Positions 1-8,392 of a stretch of DNA of 59,856 bases are shown here, piece by piece. Under the pieces are notes generated by a model, which was not told the origin of the DNA, made no database searches, and saw only the letters and a list, made by a program, of their open reading frames with translations. This DNA is from Actinomycetes bacterium. GTDB taxonomy: Bacteria; Actinomycetota; Coriobacteriia; Anaerosomatales; Anaerosomataceae. A program made the translations under genes and the position numbers. The stretch spans positions 1 to 59,856 of the forward strand of contig JAJFTR010000095.1 of the NCBI GenBank assembly GCA_021372825.1. The letters run 5' to 3'. Positions within the stretch are counted from its first letter, which is position 1, and each line of letters opens with the position of its first letter.

Positions 1-42
1 GCACCACCGGCGCCACCCGCACCACCGGCGCCACCAGAGTGA
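1..42 (+). CDS. C-terminal end of a convergent gene with Ala-Pro-Pro repeats (partial)
   Basis: Frame 1 of the plus strand reads as four Ala-Pro-Pro units, then Glu and a TGA at 40-42. It would be the tail of a gene that enters from the left edge and converges on ftsZ. Only 13 residues are visible, so no function can be given. Pro-Ala-rich tails are common in actinobacterial surface or membrane proteins, but GC-rich sequence also produces such frames by chance. The placement of a strong hairpin between this stop and the ftsZ stop fits a real convergent pair. It could equally be non-coding. Confidence 0.3.
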   Translation, partial: APPAPPAPPAPPE

Positions 43-72
43 CGCCATCGTCGCTGTCGCTTACGCAAGACC

Positions 73-119
73 TCGGCCGCGCCCCGGCGAGTATGCATGC
101 CTCGACGGGACGCGGCCGA
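73..119. terminator. Bidirectional terminator-like hairpin downstream of ftsZ
   Basis: Arms 73-91 and 101-119 pair through about 17 base pairs with two mismatches (82/110 and 87/105), leaving a 9-base loop. The hairpin lies 20 bases beyond the ftsZ stop and 31 bases beyond the putative convergent stop at 42. Neither side has a run of T, so it is a hairpin-only candidate terminator that could serve both genes. Confidence 0.6.
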
Positions 120-138
120 ATGCTGTCGGTCATAGGGA

Positions 139-1230
139 TCAGCGGCGGCGCAGGAACTCTGGTATGTCGAACTCGTCTTCCTCCGCCGTGCCCTTGAGCG
201 GCTCGAACGTCGGGATCAGCGGACCTGTGCTTTCGCCTCCAGACAGTGTCTGCTCGAAGTCCATCGCTTCCTGGCGACGCTTCGCTCCGAAACCTGTCGC
301 GATCACGGTCACGCGGATCGAATCCATCATCGAATCATCGATCACCGCTCCGAAGATGATGTTCGCATCGGGATGACCCGCAGCCGAGACGACCTCTGCC
401 GCCTCGTTGACCTCGAACAGCCCCAGATCGCTCCCGCCAGAGATGGAGAGGAGCACGCCTTGCGCGCCCTCGATACTGCTCTCCAGGAGCGGGCTGGAAA
501 TCGCCGCCTTTGCCGCTTCGTGAGCCCGATTGTCTCCCGTCGCGACGCCGATGCCCATCAGCGCCGATCCGGCGTCTTGCATGATCGTACGCACGTCTGC
601 GAAATCCAGGTTGATGAGTCCAGGCACGGTGATGAGGTCCGTGATGCCCTGCGTCCCCTGCCGAAGCACATCATCAGCGATACGGAACGCGTCCAGGATC
701 GACGTCTTCTTCTCAGCCACCTGCAAGAGGCGATCGTTTGGGATGACGATCAGAGTATCCACGTGTTCGCGAAGACGCTTGATACCTTCCTCTGCCTGGA
801 GTGCGCGCTTACGCCCCTCGAACGAGAACGGCCGTGTCACCACAGCCACCGTGAGAGCGCCGATCTCCTCTTTGGCGATCTCGGCGATGACAGGGGCCGC
901 ACCTGTGCCCGTCCCGCCGCCTTCACCCGCTGTGATGAACACCATGTCCGCGCCCTGAAGGGCTTCTTTGATCTCGGCCTTGTTCTCCTCGGCAGCTTGG
1001 AAGCCCACATCCGGATCCGCTCCGGCACCCAGACCCTTCGTGAGTCCGACGCCGATGTGGACCTTGTAGTCCGCATCGGACATGAGAAGCGCTTGGGCAT
1101 CGGTGTTCACCGCGATGAACTCCACACCTTTCACGCCCGCCTCGACCATCCGGTTGACGGCATTCGTCCCGCCGCCTCCGATGCCGAGCACCTTGATCAC
1201 TGCGAGGTAGTTCGCCCCCGTCTCAAGCAT
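139..1230 (-). CDS. ftsZ: Cell division protein FtsZ
   Basis: Tubulin-like GTPase that polymerises into the division ring under the membrane. The 363-residue protein has an N-terminal glycine-rich nucleotide site ([13 protein letters not shown], residues 16-28), the tubulin signature GGGTGTG at 104-110, and the T7 synergy loop [12 protein letters not shown] short acidic linker of about 35 residues leads to the conserved tail DIPEFLRRR, the peptide that binds partner proteins. I chose the ATG at 1230 because AGGAGG (1237-1242) sits six bases before it; an upstream TTG at 1278 has no support. It is the last gene of the dcw cluster, separated from ftsQ by a 136-base gap with its own promoter-like sequence. 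No ftsA lies between them, as is usual in Actinomycetota, where other proteins anchor FtsZ. Confidence 0.98.
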   Translation of the reverse strand: MLETGANYLAVIKVLGIGGGGTNAVNRMVEAGVKGVEFIAVNTDAQALLMSDADYKVHIGVGLTKGLGAGADPDVGFQAAEENKAEIKEALQGADMVFITAGEGGGTGTGAAPVIAEIAKEEIGALTVAVVTRPFSFEGRKRALQAEEGIKRLREHVDTLIVIPNDRLLQVAEKKTSILDAFRIADDVLRQGTQGITDLITVPGLINLDFADVRTIMQDAGSALMGIGVATGDNRAHEAAKAAISSPLLESSIEGAQGVLLSISGGSDLGLFEVNEAAEVVSAAGHPDANIIFGAVIDDSMMDSIRVTVIATGFGAKRRQEAMDFEQTLSGGESTGPLIPTFEPLKGTAEEDEFDIPEFLRRR

Positions 1231-1283
1231 GTCATGCCTCCTGCTATCTGCGGCGTTCGGTGCTGCCCTCAACCTCAACTACA

Positions 1284-1310
1284 TGTATATAGAGCTCAGG
1301 CAAACGTCAA
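1284..1310 (-). promoter_or_regulatory. Putative ftsZ promoter
   Basis: On the minus strand a TTGACG -35-like element (1305-1310) is followed after 15 bases by TATACA (1284-1289). The spacing is short; shifting to TACATG gives 17 bases but a poorer match. Initiation near 1277 would leave a leader of about 47 bases containing the AGGAGG site. A separate ftsZ promoter inside the dcw cluster is common in other bacteria. Confidence 0.4.
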
Positions 1311-1366
1311 TCTTTGCATGAACCTTACACTACGAGCAAGGTGTTTGCAAGAAATTTCGTATCACG

Positions 1367-2356
1367 CTACTCGTCAAGACCACGCGCGACCGGACGCTCC
1401 GTGTTCCGGACATCGATGAACACCACTGCGCCCGCCTGCTCATGAAGGATCTTAAGCACGATGGCATCCTTCTTCTCCAGGTCGACCGCCTCCCCCATCA
1501 AGATCTCCACGTTGTCCTTCGTGATCAACGTGGTCTCGTCGATCGATGGCGCGCTCACCGCCCTTGTTCTGCTGCGCAGTTCGTCACTCACACCCCCCAA
1601 TAGTGCGAGTGCGTTCATCACGACCTCTGACGACGTCTTCCTTCCCGCCGCAAGGTCGAGCCCCGGAGTATCACGGACGACGACAAGGTTGGACGTCGCC
1701 TCCAAGGATTGCTGCGCCACCACATAGCCCTCTTTGTCGACGATCCAGAACTCCTCGCCCGTATCGACGATGGCTTGGGGCACGCGTTCCGTGACGCGGA
1801 TCTTGAGCGTGTGGGGATAGTCGCGAGTGATCTGCACATCAGCGATCCATGCCTGAGTGAGCAGTCTTTCGCGCATCTCGTCTTGTGGGTACCGCAAGAG
1901 CGTCGCGTCGGCAGGCACTGCCGCCCGCGAACGGACCTCGTCCGGCGTCAGCCGATGCGTTCCGGTCACTTGTACTGATCGGATATCAAACACCTGCGAG
2001 CGGTAGAGAGCGACGGCGCCACCAGCCAGCAAAGCGATGACGACAGCAGCCACCAGCAGCCGCATCCGTGTCCGGCGCGCCCGCTCGGCGCGTCTGCGCT
2101 CTCTCTCCTCGCGCTTCTTCTGAGCGATGCTCTGCCCTGCGTTCGCATGCGTCCGGTCATCCCTGCCGCCCCTGGGATGAGCCGAACGCCTCTCCACATC
2201 ACGTGGAGTCTGAGCCCGCCGGGGAGATTCGGGCCCAGGGTGAGGGACCGGTTGCTCGGAGAGCTTTCGGCTTCGCGAACCGGTACCCACGTGCGCTTCT
2301 CTACGGTTCGGCGAACTCCCCGAGGAACCGTACCTCCGGCTGGAGTTCGATGCCAT
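1367..2356 (-). CDS. ftsQ: Cell division protein FtsQ/DivIB
   Basis: Bitopic divisome protein that bridges FtsL and the septal synthase outside the membrane. The 329-residue protein has a basic, proline-rich cytoplasmic region, an Arg/Glu-rich helix (about 78-97), one membrane segment (98-118) and a POTRA domain from about 121 to 190 (SVQVTGTHRLTPDEVR and on). The FtsQ beta domain follows. The ATG at 2356 overlaps the end of murB by 56 bases and has a GAGG seven bases upstream. A GTG at 2290, ten bases after the murB stop, would give a 307-residue protein but has a weaker ribosome site. The family and gene position are secure; only the start is uncertain. Confidence 0.93.
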   Translation of the reverse strand: MASNSSRRYGSSGSSPNRREAHVGTGSRSRKLSEQPVPHPGPESPRRAQTPRDVERRSAHPRGGRDDRTHANAGQSIAQKKREERERRRAERARRTRMRLLVAAVVIALLAGGAVALYRSQVFDIRSVQVTGTHRLTPDEVRSRAAVPADATLLRYPQDEMRERLLTQAWIADVQITRDYPHTLKIRVTERVPQAIVDTGEEFWIVDKEGYVVAQQSLEATSNLVVVRDTPGLDLAAGRKTSSEVVMNALALLGGVSDELRSRTRAVSAPSIDETTLITKDNVEILMGEAVDLEKKDAIVLKILHEQAGAVVFIDVRNTERPVARGLDE

Positions 2357-3218
2357 ACCTATCCCTCACGGTCATCTGGATCTTCCGTATCAGCCCGATC
2401 ACGTCTGATGCCCGCGCACCGCCGTCGTTGACGATGAAGTTCGCGTGCACATCTGACACCCGCGCCCCTCCGAGGCGCGTGTTCTTCAGCCCTGCCGCCT
2501 CGATAAGCCGCCCTGCCGAGTCACCCGCGGGGTTCACGAACACGCTGCCCGCGCTCGGTATGCCCAGAGGCTGCGACTCCTTGCGCCGATCGAGAGCCTG
2601 CTCCATTTGCAGACGGATACGACGCGGATCCGCCTCGGCAAGCTTAAGAACACTTTCTACGATGATACCGCGCTCGGGAAGTCCGCTCCTGCGATACCCC
2701 CAGGTGATGTCACGTCCCGATACGCGCTCAAGCCCCTCACCCGGCACGTAGAGCGTCACGGAGTCCGTCACCTGTCCGATCCACGCATCCCGGGTGCCCG
2801 CATTCATCGCAAGCGCCCCTCCAAGAGTGCCGGGCACTCCTACCGCAAACTCCAGTCCCCCCAATCCGCGTGCGAAGGCATCCTGCACCAGATATGCCAG
2901 AACACACGCAGCACCTGCACGCACATAGTCGCCCTCTACGGCATGGCGCTTGAACTCCTTGCCGAGCGTCAGGACCGCGCCTCTGTACCCCTCATCGGAG
3001 ACGAGCAGGTTCGTGCCTTTGCCCACTACCACGAAAGGTATGCCCTCTTCGCTCAGGATCTCGATCGCCTCGCTCAGGTCGGCCACGGTGTCGCAGATCA
3101 AGAAGAGATCCGCCGGCCCGCCGATCCGGTACGAGGTGTGTCGCGCCATCGGCTCCATCGCACGGACATCGCCCGAAAGCTTCGCTTTGAGCCGCTGATA
3201 TGCGTGTGTCACCGTCAC
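2301..3218 (-). CDS. murB: UDP-N-acetylenolpyruvoylglucosamine reductase MurB
   Basis: Flavoenzyme that reduces UDP-GlcNAc-enolpyruvate to UDP-MurNAc with NADPH in the cytoplasm. The FAD domain shows YRIGGPAD (30-37), GKGTN (66-70) and GVPGTLGGALAMNAG (127-141). The C-terminal domain carries AGSVFVNP with the proton-donating Ser225, and PEVRFLG with Glu295. The length of 305 residues is normal for the shorter type found in Gram-positive bacteria. The start overlaps the murC stop in an ATGA, so translation is probably coupled. Confidence 0.97.
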   Translation of the reverse strand: MTVTHAYQRLKAKLSGDVRAMEPMARHTSYRIGGPADLFLICDTVADLSEAIEILSEEGIPFVVVGKGTNLLVSDEGYRGAVLTLGKEFKRHAVEGDYVRAGAACVLAYLVQDAFARGLGGLEFAVGVPGTLGGALAMNAGTRDAWIGQVTDSVTLYVPGEGLERVSGRDITWGYRRSGLPERGIIVESVLKLAEADPRRIRLQMEQALDRRKESQPLGIPSAGSVFVNPAGDSAGRLIEAAGLKNTRLGGARVSDVHANFIVNDGGARASDVIGLIRKIQMTVRDRYGIELQPEVRFLGEFAEP

Positions 3219-4609
3219 GCCGTCTCCCGGTCATCCTCACGCGCGCCAAGCGCCTGGACGAGCTCTCCTGCAAGCGTCGTCACGTCCCCTGCCCCCATCG
3301 TGAGAACCAAGTCACCCTCTCTCATCCGCGTGACCAGATACCCGCAGACATCCGCCCGGTGTGGGAAGTACGCCACTTGCGCGCGGTGATCGGCATCAAG
3401 GACAGCGTCTACCACCGTCTTGCCGCTCACGCCCGGTATGGGCGCCTCCCCAGCGCTGTAGACGTCCATGCAGACGATGCGGTCTGCGTCCGAGAAAGCC
3501 TTGCCGAACTCTCGACCCAGCGCGGCCGTCCTGCTGTATCGATGAGGCTGGAAGACCACCCACACACGGTCGAACCCCGCATCGGCCGCCGCAGCAAGTG
3601 TCGCACGCACCTCGGTAGGATGGTGTGCATAGTCGTCGATGACGACGACGCCGCCTGCTTCCCCCACTCTTTCGAAGCGGCGACGGACACCCGTGAAGCC
3701 CGCGAGAGCCTCCGCGGCCTCCGCCACATCCAGACCAAGTGCGTCGATCGCCGCAAGCACGCCCGTCGCATTGACCACGTTGTGGACCCCCGGCACGCCT
3801 GTCCGCACGTGGATCTGCCTCCCGTCGTCAAAGGTCACACAGAAGCGGTACCCTGCGCCGTCACGCTCGAGTCCCTCGCAGCGGACCTGCGCGTCAGGAT
3901 GACGCCCATACGTCACCACGTGGGCATCGCAATGCTCACGCGCAAGCGTGGGCAGTCGGGGGTCGTCTGCGCACACCACGGCGGCGCCACTCGGTGCGAT
4001 ACTCCCAAGGAACTCCCCGAACGTGTCCACCACCTCATCGATGCCCGAGTAGTGGTCCAGGTGGTCCGCCTCCACGTTGGTGACGATCGCCAGATAAGGG
4101 TCAAGGAACACGAGGGAGCCGTCACTCTCGTCGGCTTCCACGACGTAGTACTCCCCGGTTCCGCCACGGGCGTTGGCGCCCATGTCATTGAGCTCCCCAC
4201 CGATCATGAACGTCGGATCCAGTCCGAGGCCGGCAAGGACACTCGCGAGCATCGAAGACGTCGTCGTCTTACCGTGCGTTCCCGCGACCGCGAGGGTCTT
4301 ACGACCCTCGCCCATGTGAGCGAGCATCTTGGCCCGCGGCCACACGTCGATCCCTCTCCTGCGTGCCTCGACCAATTCCGGGTTGTTCTCAGGGATCGCA
4401 GAGGACACCACCACGACCTCGGGATCACCGAGGTTCTCGGCTGCATGCCCGATATACACCGGCACTCCCGCCTGGACGAGCGACCGCGCGTAGCGCGAGT
4501 CTTTCAAGTCCGAGCCAGTCACGGCGACCCCACGCTCGTGAAGCACGCGCGCGATACCGCTCATCCCCGCGCCACCGACCCCGATGAAGTGAGCGTACAC
4601 CCGGCTCAT
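3215..4609 (-). CDS. murC: UDP-N-acetylmuramate--L-alanine ligase MurC
   Basis: ATP-dependent ligase that adds the first peptide residue, L-alanine, to UDP-MurNAc. The N-terminal Rossmann-like domain starts with GVGGAGMSG (10-18). The central ATP-binding loop is GTHGKTTTSSM (110-120), in which the His after Thr is characteristic of MurC. The DNYAHHPTE-type motif appears as DDYAHHPTE in the C-terminal half. The 464-residue length is typical. It overlaps murG and murB by four bases each, so the three genes form a coupled run. Confidence 0.98.
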   Translation of the reverse strand: MSRVYAHFIGVGGAGMSGIARVLHERGVAVTGSDLKDSRYARSLVQAGVPVYIGHAAENLGDPEVVVVSSAIPENNPELVEARRRGIDVWPRAKMLAHMGEGRKTLAVAGTHGKTTTSSMLASVLAGLGLDPTFMIGGELNDMGANARGGTGEYYVVEADESDGSLVFLDPYLAIVTNVEADHLDHYSGIDEVVDTFGEFLGSIAPSGAAVVCADDPRLPTLAREHCDAHVVTYGRHPDAQVRCEGLERDGAGYRFCVTFDDGRQIHVRTGVPGVHNVVNATGVLAAIDALGLDVAEAAEALAGFTGVRRRFERVGEAGGVVVIDDYAHHPTEVRATLAAAADAGFDRVWVVFQPHRYSRTAALGREFGKAFSDADRIVCMDVYSAGEAPIPGVSGKTVVDAVLDADHRAQVAYFPHRADVCGYLVTRMREGDLVLTMGAGDVTTLAGELVQALGAREDDRETA

Positions 4610-5730
4610 CGAGTCTCCTCACTCTCATGTCCTACGACCACGCCACGCACGAGGTCGGCGACGCGGCGCCCCGCGTCAGGGCGGCCGAGTGCCGCAGCCG
4701 CCGTCGCCATCAGCTGGCGTTTCTTCTCATCGAGTAGCAAGCTAAGCACCGCCTTCTCGAAAGTCTCAGTCTCCACTTCAGCGTCAGAGATGACGACTGC
4801 TGCGCCATGAGCGGCCACAGCTCGGGCGTTCAGTGTCTGGTGGTCGTCCGTCGCATAAGGATACGGCACCAGGACCGACGCTCGGCCGATCGCGGTGATC
4901 TCCGCGATGGACGTCGCCCCCGCGCGCGCAACTACCAGGTCCGCTGCCGCGAGCGCACCGCCCATGTCATCGAGGTACTCGTAGGCCTGATACCGTCCGG
5001 TACCGCCCTGCAGAGTCTGTGCCATCATCTCAGAGACACGACCGGCGTCAATGCCGCCTGTCACGTGGAGCACGTGTAACGAGGGGATCTCGGCGAGCTT
5101 CGGCCACAGCCGCACCACCGCGTCGTTAAGCCTGCGTGCTCCTCGGCTCCCTCCGAAGACGAGGAGCACGAGCGCACCAGGGTCGATCCCCAACAGACGG
5201 CGCCCCGCCTCACGGGTGGAACGCGTGATCCCGTCTCGGACAGGATTGCCGGTCACGATCGCCCGCTCGGGATGTGCGAGATGCTTCACCGAGGACTCAT
5301 ACGTGACACCGGCCGCCTTGGCCCATCGGGAGAGCACGCGATTGGCAAGACCAGGCACCGAGTTCTGCTCGTGTATGACCAAAGGCACACGCCGCACCAC
5401 CGCCGCCAGACCGACGGGTAGCGACACATACCCTCCGAAGCCGACGACGACATCAGGGCTGTACCGCCCGACAAGACGCCACGCCCGAACTGCCGAGACG
5501 AGCACCTTGACACTGGATGTCACGAGGGTGAGTGGACTGCCCCGATCGAAACCCGCTGAGGACAAAGGTTCGAACGCCACTCCGGCTTCCGGAACCAGGC
5601 GAGCCTCCAGGCCATCGGGCGTGCCCACGAAAAGGACATCGTCACGCGCGCCTCCGGCGAGCAGAGACGCCACGGTCAGCGCCGGGTAGATGTGACCCGC
5701 CGTTCCGCCTCCGCTGAGCAGAAACCTCAC
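4606..5730 (-). CDS. murG: Lipid II synthase MurG (GlcNAc transferase)
   Basis: Peripheral membrane glycosyltransferase that adds GlcNAc to lipid I to make lipid II. The protein (374 residues) opens with GGGTAGH at 7-13, the lipid-phosphate loop of the family, and contains HEQNSVPG, a FGGSRGARR loop and ARAGATSIAEI, the UDP-GlcNAc site near the C terminus. I chose the GTG at 5730, with GAAGGG eight bases upstream, because the first motif must be retained and residues further upstream are Arg-rich and unlike MurG. This start lies inside the last 89 bases of ftsW. Confidence 0.96.
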   Translation of the reverse strand: MRFLLSGGGTAGHIYPALTVASLLAGGARDDVLFVGTPDGLEARLVPEAGVAFEPLSSAGFDRGSPLTLVTSSVKVLVSAVRAWRLVGRYSPDVVVGFGGYVSLPVGLAAVVRRVPLVIHEQNSVPGLANRVLSRWAKAAGVTYESSVKHLAHPERAIVTGNPVRDGITRSTREAGRRLLGIDPGALVLLVFGGSRGARRLNDAVVRLWPKLAEIPSLHVLHVTGGIDAGRVSEMMAQTLQGGTGRYQAYEYLDDMGGALAAADLVVARAGATSIAEITAIGRASVLVPYPYATDDHQTLNARAVAAHGAAVVISDAEVETETFEKAVLSLLLDEKKRQLMATAAAALGRPDAGRRVADLVRGVVVGHESEETR

Positions 5731-6991
5731 CTTGTGATCCCTTCGTCGCTTGAGGTCGCGACGATCTCGCCGCGGTGTTCTGTACCAAGTGTATCCGCGC
5801 CGCGCCCGACGCGCTTGACGGCGTGGCGGGGACCCGGACCCCTCGAGCACGCGCAGCCTCACGCGAACTGCGGCGCGCGACGCCGACGACCAGCCCAATG
5901 CAGCCCAAAGTGAACATGAGCGAAGACCCGCCGTAACTCATCAAGGGCAGGGGTATCCCGGTGATCGGCATGAGCCCTGTCACCGCTGCCATGTTCATGA
6001 TCGCTTGCGTCGCGATCATCGCGGTGATGCCCCCTGCGAGCAGCCTGTCGAACTCGTTGGACGCCTGCAGGGCGATCCGGATGCCCGCGTATGTGAAGAC
6101 GACGAACGCCAGGACGACGATGAGTGTGCCGATGAGGCCGAACTCCTCGCCCACGATCGCGAAGATGAAGTCGGTGTGCGCCGCCGGCAGGTAGAAGAAC
6201 TTCTGCCGCGACAGGCCCAGGCCCACACCTCCGACACCTCCCGAACCGAACGCGTACAGCGACTGGATGATCTGGAAACCTGCACCAAGCGGGTCCTTCC
6301 ACGGGTCGAGGAACGCCATGAGCCGATCGAGCCTGTATGACGCGACCCACACGAGGACCGCAGCCCCCGCCGCGCCTCCGGCAAAAAGAGCGACAAGAAC
6401 TCGCGCGCTCACCCCGCCGAGGAGAAGGAGCAGGTAGACCGGCGCCACCACAGACACCGCGGTACCCATGTCCGGCTGGAGCATCACCAGCAAGAAGACC
6501 ACTCCAGCGCTTGCAAGCAGGCGCCCCGCCAGCACATTGGAGGGAATCTGTCCCTTACTCCATTGCGCCAAGGCGAGCGCCGTCACAAGGACACACCCTA
6601 GCTTCGCGAACTCGGATGGCTGCAAGCTGATCGGTCCCAGATCGAGCCAGCGTTGGGCACCGTACCTCGATTCCCCGAAGAGGAGCACCGCCACGAGACC
6701 GGCCACCGCGAACGCCCATACCCCCCACGATAGGGCAGCCGGGTCGCGCAACAACCCTGGCCGCCGCGCGCCGAAGCGGACGTCCACTCGGGAGGCCAAC
6801 CACATCCCTGCTCCTCCCGCCAGCAGCCACACCAGTTGCCTCACCATGTGATACGAACTCGTGCCTCTCTGGACATAGTCCGAGACAGAGGCCGCCGAGT
6901 AGATCATGAGCAGCCCCATGAGCGCAAGCACAAGGGTGCTGCCGAGCAACAGGTATACCGGCTTCACTCCCCGGGAAGAGCTCCGGGCCAC
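5642..6991 (-). CDS. ftsW: Septal peptidoglycan polymerase FtsW (SEDS family)
   Basis: Polytopic glycosyltransferase that polymerises lipid II at the septum, working with the class B penicillin-binding protein encoded upstream. About ten membrane helices are visible. Family motifs are QPSEFAKL (124-131), HTDFIFAIVGEE (272-283) with the conserved catalytic Asp274, and LPLMSYGGSS near residues 348-357. The start is a GTG at 6991 preceded by GGGGG at a good distance. The cytoplasmic tail after residue 372 is about 77 residues, Arg- and Ala-rich, and its last 29 codons overlap murG out of frame. That is unusual and could reflect a true overlap or a frameshift that lengthened the tail. Confidence 0.95.
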   Translation of the reverse strand: MARSSSRGVKPVYLLLGSTLVLALMGLLMIYSAASVSDYVQRGTSSYHMVRQLVWLLAGGAGMWLASRVDVRFGARRPGLLRDPAALSWGVWAFAVAGLVAVLLFGESRYGAQRWLDLGPISLQPSEFAKLGCVLVTALALAQWSKGQIPSNVLAGRLLASAGVVFLLVMLQPDMGTAVSVVAPVYLLLLLGGVSARVLVALFAGGAAGAAVLVWVASYRLDRLMAFLDPWKDPLGAGFQIIQSLYAFGSGGVGGVGLGLSRQKFFYLPAAHTDFIFAIVGEEFGLIGTLIVVLAFVVFTYAGIRIALQASNEFDRLLAGGITAMIATQAIMNMAAVTGLMPITGIPLPLMSYGGSSLMFTLGCIGLVVGVARRSSREAARARGVRVPATPSSASGAARIHLVQNTAARSSRPQATKGSQGEVSAQRRRNGGSHLPGADRGVSARRRRA

Positions 6992-6994
6992 CTT

Positions 6995-8386
6995 CTACCC
7001 CCTCTCGGAGAGCTGGGCGACGAGCTGCTTGAAACGCACGCCCCTCTCTTGATAGTCGGCGAACTCATCAAAAGACGCGCACGCAGGCGAGAGGACGACC
7101 ACATCACCCGGATCCGCTATCTCGGCCGCCGCAGCGACCGCATCCGCCATCCCCCGCACGCGAACGACTTCGCACGCACGGCCCTGATGAGCGAACGCCG
7201 CCTCCAACTCCTCCGCGCATTCGCCGAACACGACCGCCGCACGGCAACGTGCCGAGACAGCCCGCGCAAGCTCGCTGAAGTCGTTGCCCTTGTTGTGACC
7301 CCCGAGGAGTACCACCAGCGGGCGTTCGTCAAAGGCCGTGAGAGCCTTGGCCACAGCGTCAGGGTTCGTCGCCTTTGAGTCGTTGAAGTACTCGACGCCG
7401 TGTACGACTCCCACGGGCTCAAGACGGTGCTCGATCGGTTCGAAGCTGCGAAGACCCTCTCGAATGCCCTGTATGCTCGCGCCGGCCGCATAGGCGGCGC
7501 TCGCTGCCGCAAGCGCGTTGCTCACGTTGTGATCACCGTGGATCTTAAGATCGGACACCGCCACGAGCGGTGTCGTCTCGTTGCGCCGTCGCAGCACGAG
7601 GACGCCCTCTTCTACGGTAGCGAAGGCGGCAGCCGCGCCGGCCCGGCTCACCCTCAAGACCTCGACACCGCGTGGCGTCAGTCTGTCCGCGTAAGGAGCT
7701 GAGCCAGTATCGTCGACGTCGATGACCGCAGTGTCACCCTGCGTCTGGTTCGCGAAGATCCTGGCCTTGTCGCCGGCATAGCTCTCGAACGAGCCGTGGT
7801 AGTCGATGTGGTCCGGCGTGATGTTGAGCAGCACCGACACCCGCGGGTGGAACCGCTCCGTCAACATCAGCTGGAAGCTTGATACCTCCGCGACGAGCAG
7901 CCGGGCCGGGCCGGCGCTCGCAGCCACCTCCGTGGCCGCATTCCCGATGTTGCCGACAGCTTCGCACGGCAAGCCTGCAGTCCCGAGCAGGTGAGCGACG
8001 AGCGCCGTTGTCGTGGTCTTCCCGTTGGTACCGGTGATGGCGATCCAGGGTGAGCGCGACACGCGGTACGCGAACTCTATCTCTCCGATGACCGGCACTC
8101 CCCGTGCGTGCGCAGACATCATCAGGGGGCTGGCAGGCGGGACACCCGGGCTCGCGACCACGAGGTCCGCGTCGCCGGGCACCTCGTCAGTACCGAGCAG
8201 CACGCGCACTCCATGCGCGCGGAGGTCCTCGGCAGTTGCGCGGAGCAAGGGAGTGTCTCCGCTGTCGAGCGCGGTCACTCGCACGTCGACCCCGTCACGA
8301 GCGCGGCTGGCCAGGTACTCCGCCACCGAGCGTCCCGAGCGCCCGAGCCCCAGTACCACCATGTGCCCCGTCATGCCCTCGGCCAC
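6995..8386 (-). CDS. murD: UDP-N-acetylmuramoylalanine--D-glutamate ligase MurD
   Basis: ATP-dependent ligase that adds D-glutamate to UDP-MurNAc-L-Ala. The N-terminal nucleotide-sugar domain has VLGLGRSGRSVAEYL, the ATP loop is GTNGKTTTT (119-127), and the C-terminal domain contains YFNDSKATNPDAV and VVLLGGHNKG, both typical of MurD. The start is the GTG at 8386 with GGAGG nine bases upstream; that site spans the mraY stop. The length of 463 residues is normal. Confidence 0.97.
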   Translation of the reverse strand: MAEGMTGHMVVLGLGRSGRSVAEYLASRARDGVDVRVTALDSGDTPLLRATAEDLRAHGVRVLLGTDEVPGDADLVVASPGVPPASPLMMSAHARGVPVIGEIEFAYRVSRSPWIAITGTNGKTTTTALVAHLLGTAGLPCEAVGNIGNAATEVAASAGPARLLVAEVSSFQLMLTERFHPRVSVLLNITPDHIDYHGSFESYAGDKARIFANQTQGDTAVIDVDDTGSAPYADRLTPRGVEVLRVSRAGAAAAFATVEEGVLVLRRRNETTPLVAVSDLKIHGDHNVSNALAAASAAYAAGASIQGIREGLRSFEPIEHRLEPVGVVHGVEYFNDSKATNPDAVAKALTAFDERPLVVLLGGHNKGNDFSELARAVSARCRAAVVFGECAEELEAAFAHQGRACEVVRVRGMADAVAAAAEIADPGDVVVLSPACASFDEFADYQERGVRFKQLVAQLSERG

Positions 8387-8392
8387 GTGTCC

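Noticed and set aside
1-42. Short GC-rich repeat as a CRISPR or tandem repeat array
   Set aside because: The units are nine-base Ala-Pro-Pro codon repeats without spacers and end in a stop codon; a coding tail explains them better.
3200-4810. 536-residue plus-strand open frame opposite murC and part of murG
   Set aside because: Composition is His/Arg/Asp-rich with no domain or ribosome site, and murC and murG are secure on the other strand. Similar shadows were rejected at 373-1419, 29303-30796, 45046-46914 and 50269-52137.
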